In this document: positions 21,189 through 25,269 of the stretch, piece by piece | Layout: each line of letters begins with the position of its first letter | How positions within the stretch are numbered: position 1 is the stretch's first letter | Program-made: the position numbers and the translations under genes | Source: an uncultured Collinsella sp. | GTDB lineage: Bacteria > Actinomycetota > Coriobacteriia > Coriobacteriales > Coriobacteriaceae | Reading direction: 5' to 3' | DNA length: 25,269 bases | NCBI GenBank assembly: GCA_902492825.1 | Contig: CABUMZ010000008.1 | Span: 1 to 25,269, forward strand | Notes under the pieces: generated by a model | Told to the model about the DNA's origin: nothing | The model's input: only the letters and a program-made list of their open reading frames with translations | Database searches by the model: none

Positions 21189-24100
21189 TTAGGCGAAGTA
21201 GGCTACGCCGCTCTCGAAGATCGGCATGAACTTATCGCCGGGGACATGCTCGGGCACGTTGCGGTACAGGTTGTCGCCGCGACGCTCGGCATGGCCCATC
21301 TTGCCCAGGACACGGCCGTCGGGGCTCGTGATACCCTCGATGGCGAGTGCGGAGCCGTTGGGGTTGACGGAAAGATCCATGCTGGGCTTGCCGTCCTCGC
21401 CCACGTACTGCGTGGCGACCTGGCCGTTGGCGATAAGCTGGGCGAGTACCTCGTCGTTGGCGACAAAGCGGCCCTCGCCGTGGCTGATGGCGACGGTGTA
21501 GGGGTCGTCCAGGCTGCACTGCGACAGCCACGGGGACAGGTTGGACGAGATGCGGGTGCGAACCAGACGGCTCTGATGGCGACCGATAGTGTTGAACGTC
21601 AGCGTGGGCGCATCGGGCGTGGCGTCGACGATGTCACCGTAGGGCACCAGGCCGAGCTTGATCAGGGCCTGGAAGCCGTTGCAGATGCCCAGCATCAGGC
21701 CATCGCGGGCCTTGAGCAGGTCGCGGACTGCCTCGGTGACTTCGGGAGCGCGGAAGAACGCCGTGATGAACTTGGCGGAGCCGTCGGGCTCGTCGCCGCC
21801 CGAGAAGCCGCCGGGGATCATGACAATCTGGCTTGCACGGATGCGGCGGGCAAGCTCGTGGGTGCTCTCGGCGACGGCCTCGGGCGTGAGGTTGTTGATC
21901 ACGAAGGTGTCGGCCTCGGCGCCGGCGGCGCGGAAGGCACGGGCGCTATCGTACTCGCAGTTGTTGCCGGGGAACACGGGGATAACCACGCGCGGGCGGG
22001 CGATCTTGGCGCCGCCGTACACGTGGATGTCCTTGGCGCGGAAGTCGATGGTCTCGACCTCGGGGGTCTCGTCGGCGCTGCGGTAGGCAAAGACGCCCTC
22101 GATGCCGCTCTCCCAGGCCTCCTGAAGCTCGGAGAGCTCGATGACTTCGGAGCCGGTGTCGATGACATAGCCCTCGACGGTGGTGCCCAGGGGCTCGACG
22201 ACAACGCCGTCGGCGACCTCGGGCAGCTCGGCATCCTCGGCGAGCTCGACGATAAAGCTGCCGTAGAGCGGGGTGAAGAGGCTCTCCACGTCTACATCCT
22301 CGGCAAGCTCGATACCGATCTGGTTACCGACGCACATCTTAAAGAGGCTCTCGGCGCCGCAGCCGTAGCCGGGCGTGGAGATGGCCAGGGCGTTGCCGTT
22401 GGCGGTGAGCGCCTCGACGGCGTCAAACGCGGCGAGCAGCTGCTGGGCGTCGGGACGGTAGTCCTCGCCATAGGTAGCGGGGGCGATGCGGACGACGCGG
22501 TGCGTGAGGCCCTTGAACTCGGGCGAGACGGCGCGGGCGGCCTTGCCCACGGCGACGGCGAAGCTGATCAGAGTCGGCGGAACGTTGAGCTCGCCGGCCT
22601 CGTCCTCAAACGAGCCGCTCATGGAGTCCTTGCCGCCGATGGCGCCGGCACCCAGGTCGACCTGGGCCATAAGGGCGCCCAGGACGGCTGCCGTGGGCTT
22701 GCCCCAACGCTCGGCCTCGGTGCGCAGACGCTCGAAGTACTCCTGGAAGGAGAGATAGGCGCGCTTGTGCTCAAAGCCGGCAGCCACGAGCTTGGCGATG
22801 GACTCGACCACGGACAGGTAGGCGCCCGCAAACTGGTCGGCTTCCATCAGATAGGGGTTAAAGCCCCATGCCATGGCGCTCGCCGTGGTGGTCTCGCCGT
22901 CCACGGGGAACTTGGCGACCATGGCCGAGCTCGGGGTGAGCTGCGTCTTGCCGCCAAAGGGCATGAGCACGGTTGCGGCACCGATGGTGGAGTCGAAGCG
23001 CTCGGAAAGGCCCTTGTTGGAAGCGACGTTGAGGTCGGTGACGAGCGAGGTCATGCGCTCGGCAAGCGTGGTGCCGGCCCAGCTGGGCTGCCACACGCTA
23101 CGGGCGCACACGTGGGCGACCTGGTGCTTGGGTGCGCCGTTGGAGTTGAGGAACTCGCGGGACAGGTCGACGATGGCGACGCCGTTCCAGGCCATGCGCA
23201 TGCGCGGCTCGGCGGTAACCTCGGCGATAACGGTCGCCTCGAGGTTCTCCTCGGCGGCGTAGCCCATGAACTCCTCGACGTCACCGTCGGCGACGGCACA
23301 GGCCATGCGCTCCTGGGACTCAGAGATAGCGAGCTCGGTGCCGTCCAGACCGTCGTACTTCTTGGTCACGGTATCAAGGTCGATATACAGGCCGTCGGCA
23401 AGCTCGCCCACGGCGACCGAGACGCCGCCGGCGCCAAAGTCGTTGCAGCGCTTGATCAGACGGCAGGCGTCGCCGCGGCGGAACAGGCGCTGCAGCTTGC
23501 GCTCGACAGGGGCGTTGCCCTTCTGGACCTCGGCACCCGAGGTCTCGATGGACTCGGTGTTCTGGGTCTTGGAGGAGCCGGTGGCGCCACCGATGCCATC
23601 GCGGCCGGTGCGGCCGCCCAGCAGGATGATCTTGTCGGTGGGGGCGGGGCACTCGCGACGAACGTGGTTTGCCGGGGTAGCGCCCACGACGGCGCCAACC
23701 TCCATGCGCTTGGCCACGTAACCGGGGTGATAGAGTTCGTTGACCTGACCGGTGGCAAGGCCGATCTGGTTGCCGTAGCTGGAGTAGCCGGCGGCGGCAG
23801 TGGTCACGAGCTTGCGCTGCGGCAGCTTGCCCTCGAGCGTCTCGGAAACCGGGACGGTGGGGTCACCGGCGCCGGTGACACGCATGGCCTGGTACACGTA
23901 GCTGCGGCCCGAGAGCGGGTCGCGGATGGCGCCGCCCACGCAGGTGGCGGCACCGCCGAAGGGCTCGATCTCGGTCGGGTGGTTGTGGGTCTCGTTCTTA
24001 AACAGGAACAGCCAGTCCTGGTCCTCGCCGTCGACATCGACCTTCACCTTGACGGTGCAGGCGTTGATCTCCTCGGACTCATCGACATCGGTCATGACGC

Positions 24101-24935
24101 CGGTCTTCTTGAGGTACTTGGCGCCGATGGTGCCCATGTCCATGAGGCAGACGGGCTTGGCGTCGCGACCGAGCTCATGGCGCATCTCCATGTAGCGGTC
24201 GAAGGCCTGCTGCACCACGGCGTCGTCGATCGTCACGTCATCCAGGACGGTGCCGAAGGTGGTGTGACGGCAGTGGTCGGACCAATAGGTGTCGATCACG
24301 CGGATCTCGGTGATGGTGGGGTCGCGATCCTCATCGCGGAAGTACTGCTGGCAGAAGGCGATGTCCGCCTCGTCCATGGCAAGGCCGCGATCGGCGATAA
24401 AGGCGGCAAGGCCGGCCTCGTCGAGCTCGCGGAAACCGTCGAGCACCTCGACGGGCTGGGGCTCGGGGGTCTCCATGTACAGCGTCTCGGGCAGGTCGAG
24501 CGAGGCGATGCGCGCCTCGACGGGGTTCACCACGTAGTGCTTGATGGCATCGATGGCGGCCTCGTCCAGAGCGCCCGAGATCATATAGACCTTGGCGGAG
24601 CGCACGGCGGGGCGCTCGCCCTGGCTGATGAGCTGCACGCACTCGCTGGCGGAGTCGGCGCGCTGGTCAAACTGGCCAGGCAGGAATTCGACGGCAAAGA
24701 CGGCGCCATCGCTTGCGGGGAGCTCGCCGTAGGTCACATCGACCTGGGGCTCGCTAAAGACGGTCGGCACGCAGGAGCGGAAAAGCTCCTCGTCGATGCC
24801 CTCGACGTCGTAGCGGTTGATGATCCTCAGGGCCTCGATGCCCTTGATGCCGAGAATTTCGGTCAGCTCGCCCTTGAGCTGCTGAGCCTCGACGTCGAAC
24901 CCGGGTTTCTTCTCCACGTAGATACGAGAGACCAT
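21189..24935 (-). CDS. purL: Phosphoribosylformylglycinamidine synthase, single-chain PurL with fused glutaminase
   Basis: The ATG at 24935 follows AGGAAGGCAGGAA and gives 1248 residues, the length of the large single-chain enzyme. The 36-codon upstream extension looks non-coding. The N-terminal domain is followed by the catalytic region with YWSDHCRHTTF (217-227) and NETHNHPTEIEPFGGAA (314-330). The glutaminase domain starts near 978 (RPRVVIPVFPGNNCEYDS), with nucleophile Cys in LGICNGFQ (about 1085) and the His/Glu pair in MGHAER (about 1215 and 1217). The enzyme converts FGAR, glutamine and ATP to FGAM in purine synthesis, in the cytosol. No other pur gene is adjacent. The opposite strand is open for nearly 4 kb because of codon bias. 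Confidence 0.97.
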   Translation of the reverse strand: MVSRIYVEKKPGFDVEAQQLKGELTEILGIKGIEALRIINRYDVEGIDEELFRSCVPTVFSEPQVDVTYGELPASDGAVFAVEFLPGQFDQRADSASECVQLISQGERPAVRSAKVYMISGALDEAAIDAIKHYVVNPVEARIASLDLPETLYMETPEPQPVEVLDGFRELDEAGLAAFIADRGLAMDEADIAFCQQYFRDEDRDPTITEIRVIDTYWSDHCRHTTFGTVLDDVTIDDAVVQQAFDRYMEMRHELGRDAKPVCLMDMGTIGAKYLKKTGVMTDVDESEEINACTVKVKVDVDGEDQDWLFLFKNETHNHPTEIEPFGGAATCVGGAIRDPLSGRSYVYQAMRVTGAGDPTVPVSETLEGKLPQRKLVTTAAAGYSSYGNQIGLATGQVNELYHPGYVAKRMEVGAVVGATPANHVRRECPAPTDKIILLGGRTGRDGIGGATGSSKTQNTESIETSGAEVQKGNAPVERKLQRLFRRGDACRLIKRCNDFGAGGVSVAVGELADGLYIDLDTVTKKYDGLDGTELAISESQERMACAVADGDVEEFMGYAAEENLEATVIAEVTAEPRMRMAWNGVAIVDLSREFLNSNGAPKHQVAHVCARSVWQPSWAGTTLAERMTSLVTDLNVASNKGLSERFDSTIGAATVLMPFGGKTQLTPSSAMVAKFPVDGETTTASAMAWGFNPYLMEADQFAGAYLSVVESIAKLVAAGFEHKRAYLSFQEYFERLRTEAERWGKPTAAVLGALMAQVDLGAGAIGGKDSMSGSFEDEAGELNVPPTLISFAVAVGKAARAVSPEFKGLTHRVVRIAPATYGEDYRPDAQQLLAAFDAVEALTANGNALAISTPGYGCGAESLFKMCVGNQIGIELAEDVDVESLFTPLYGSFIVELAEDAELPEVADGVVVEPLGTTVEGYVIDTGSEVIELSELQEAWESGIEGVFAYRSADETPEVETIDFRAKDIHVYGGAKIARPRVVIPVFPGNNCEYDSARAFRAAGAEADTFVINNLTPEAVAESTHELARRIRASQIVMIPGGFSGGDEPDGSAKFITAFFRAPEVTEAVRDLLKARDGLMLGICNGFQALIKLGLVPYGDIVDATPDAPTLTFNTIGRHQSRLVRTRISSNLSPWLSQCSLDDPYTVAISHGEGRFVANDEVLAQLIANGQVATQYVGEDGKPSMDLSVNPNGSALAIEGITSPDGRVLGKMGHAERRGDNLYRNVPEHVPGDKFMPIFESGVAYFA

Positions 24936-25044
24936 TGGTTCCTGCCTTCCTGATCGGTTGGGCGTACGGTACGGTATGCGGCAGCGGTCGGTTTGCGGGG
25001 CAAGCCTCGCGGTCGCCTTGAGCCACATGTTTGTAAACCTCACT

Positions 25045-25050
25045 ATGATA
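25045..25050 (-). promoter_or_regulatory. Candidate -10 element of purL
   Basis: TATCAT on the minus strand matches five of six -10 bases. It would give a leader of about 100 bases before the purL ATG. A clear -35 is not seen, and I recognise no purine riboswitch in the leader. Confidence 0.35.
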
Positions 25051-25083
25051 CGACAGCTCGCGGCGCGTTGAGGACGGCGAGGG

Positions 25084-25092
25084 TGCTACAGT
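25084..25092 (+). promoter_or_regulatory. Candidate extended -10 promoter of the antiporter-like gene
   Basis: TGCTACAGT is an extended -10 element about 28 bases before the ATG at 25120. The nearest -35-like sequence (TTGAGG, 25068-25073) is too close, so the TG extension would have to carry recognition. Confidence 0.4.
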
Positions 25093-25119
25093 GAAGCGCA
25101 AACAAGAGAAAGGCATCAC

Positions 25120-25269
25120 ATGGCATTCGTTTCACTCGCCATCATCGCGCTCGTGGCCTTTGCAAGCCCCTTCATCGCCTCGGCGATCCCCGGGAAACCC
25201 GTTCCCGAGACGGTCTTTTTGCTCGTGCTCGGCGCGGTGCTGGGACCCCATATGCTCGACATTATCCAT
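25120..25269 (+). CDS. Probable cation:proton antiporter, N-terminal fragment cut by window edge
   Basis: The ATG at 25120 follows AGAAAGG. The 50 visible codons continue to the window edge. The peptide has a hydrophobic first helix (VSLAIIALVAFASPFIASA), then IPGKPVPETVFLLVLGAVLGP and HMLDII. The PxxVxLLxxGxxLGP pattern resembles the second helix of CPA-type Na+/H+ or K+/H+ antiporters. It is divergent from purL across a 184-bp gap. The call rests on only 50 residues. Confidence 0.6.
   Translation, partial: MAFVSLAIIALVAFASPFIASAIPGKPVPETVFLLVLGAVLGPHMLDIIH

Noticed and set aside
20958..24953. A 1331-codon open frame on the plus strand, antisense to purL
   Set aside because: It runs through the purL terminator and into the EamA gene, gives a Gly/Asp/Val/Leu-rich low-complexity product, and has no family motif. 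High GC at third positions of purL removes stops from the opposite strand. The minus strand encodes a full PurL with all catalytic motifs.
24936..25044. A purine riboswitch in the purL leader
   Set aside because: I see no three-way junction with the conserved loop sequences, only a GC-rich leader.

Overview
The window is a 25.3 kb piece of a high-GC bacterial chromosome. Strong AGGA/GAGG ribosome-binding sites, frequent GTG starts, LAXTG-type surface anchoring and anaerobic flavin-based lactate oxidation genes point to an anaerobic gut actinobacterium of the class Coriobacteriia, probably close to Collinsella. That placement is inferred from gene content and composition; no rRNA or other marker is present. 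I found no tRNA, rRNA, CRISPR array, transposase or prophage gene.

Layout, left to right. (1) 2-1852 (+): the 3' part of a stand-alone Elp3-type tRNA wobble-uridine modification enzyme, followed at once by a membrane-anchored spermidine-synthase-like methyltransferase. (2) 1880-7498 (-): a compact three-gene module, TerB-N/TerB-C protein, then a BrxD/DUF2791-type P-loop ATPase, then an Lhr-like DEAD/DEAH helicase. It resembles a piece of BREX or Ter-linked DNA-processing systems without the methylase, PglZ or protease genes. It is the best candidate in the window for a poorly described system, probably DNA processing or anti-phage. (3) 7586-8302 (-): a DUF554 membrane protein. (4) 8421-11626 (-): a tightly packed five-gene operon for the cell envelope, made of a small cytosolic protein, a single-pass membrane protein, a secreted beta-rich protein, a very small sortase substrate (LAQTG) and a large secreted cysteine-rich protein. 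(5) 11627-11971: a 345-bp divergent regulatory region with direct repeats and a hairpin.

(6) 11972-15597 (+): GlcD-type FAD dehydrogenase, EtfB and ferredoxin-fused EtfA, translationally coupled. This is the gene set of an electron-bifurcating/confurcating lactate (or other 2-hydroxyacid) dehydrogenase/Etf complex. (7) 15594-16406 (-): an HD-domain hydrolase whose stop codon overlaps that of etfA. (8) 16533-17538 (+): AzlC/AzlD branched-chain amino acid exporter. (9) 17689-18711 (+): KdgT-type 2-keto-3-deoxygluconate permease, followed by a hairpin terminator. (10) 18901-20043 (+): membrane-bound GGDEF diguanylate cyclase. (11) 20154-21089 (-): EamA/DMT family transporter. (12) 21189-24935 (-): full-length single-chain PurL (FGAM synthase with fused glutaminase), ended by a textbook intrinsic terminator. 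(13) 25120-25269 (+): the start of a membrane protein resembling a cation:proton antiporter, cut by the window edge.

Most of the window is housekeeping, transport and central metabolism. The two accessory blocks of interest are the TerB/ATPase/helicase module and the surface-protein operon. Long open frames antisense to purL and to the first two genes are shadows created by high-GC codon usage.
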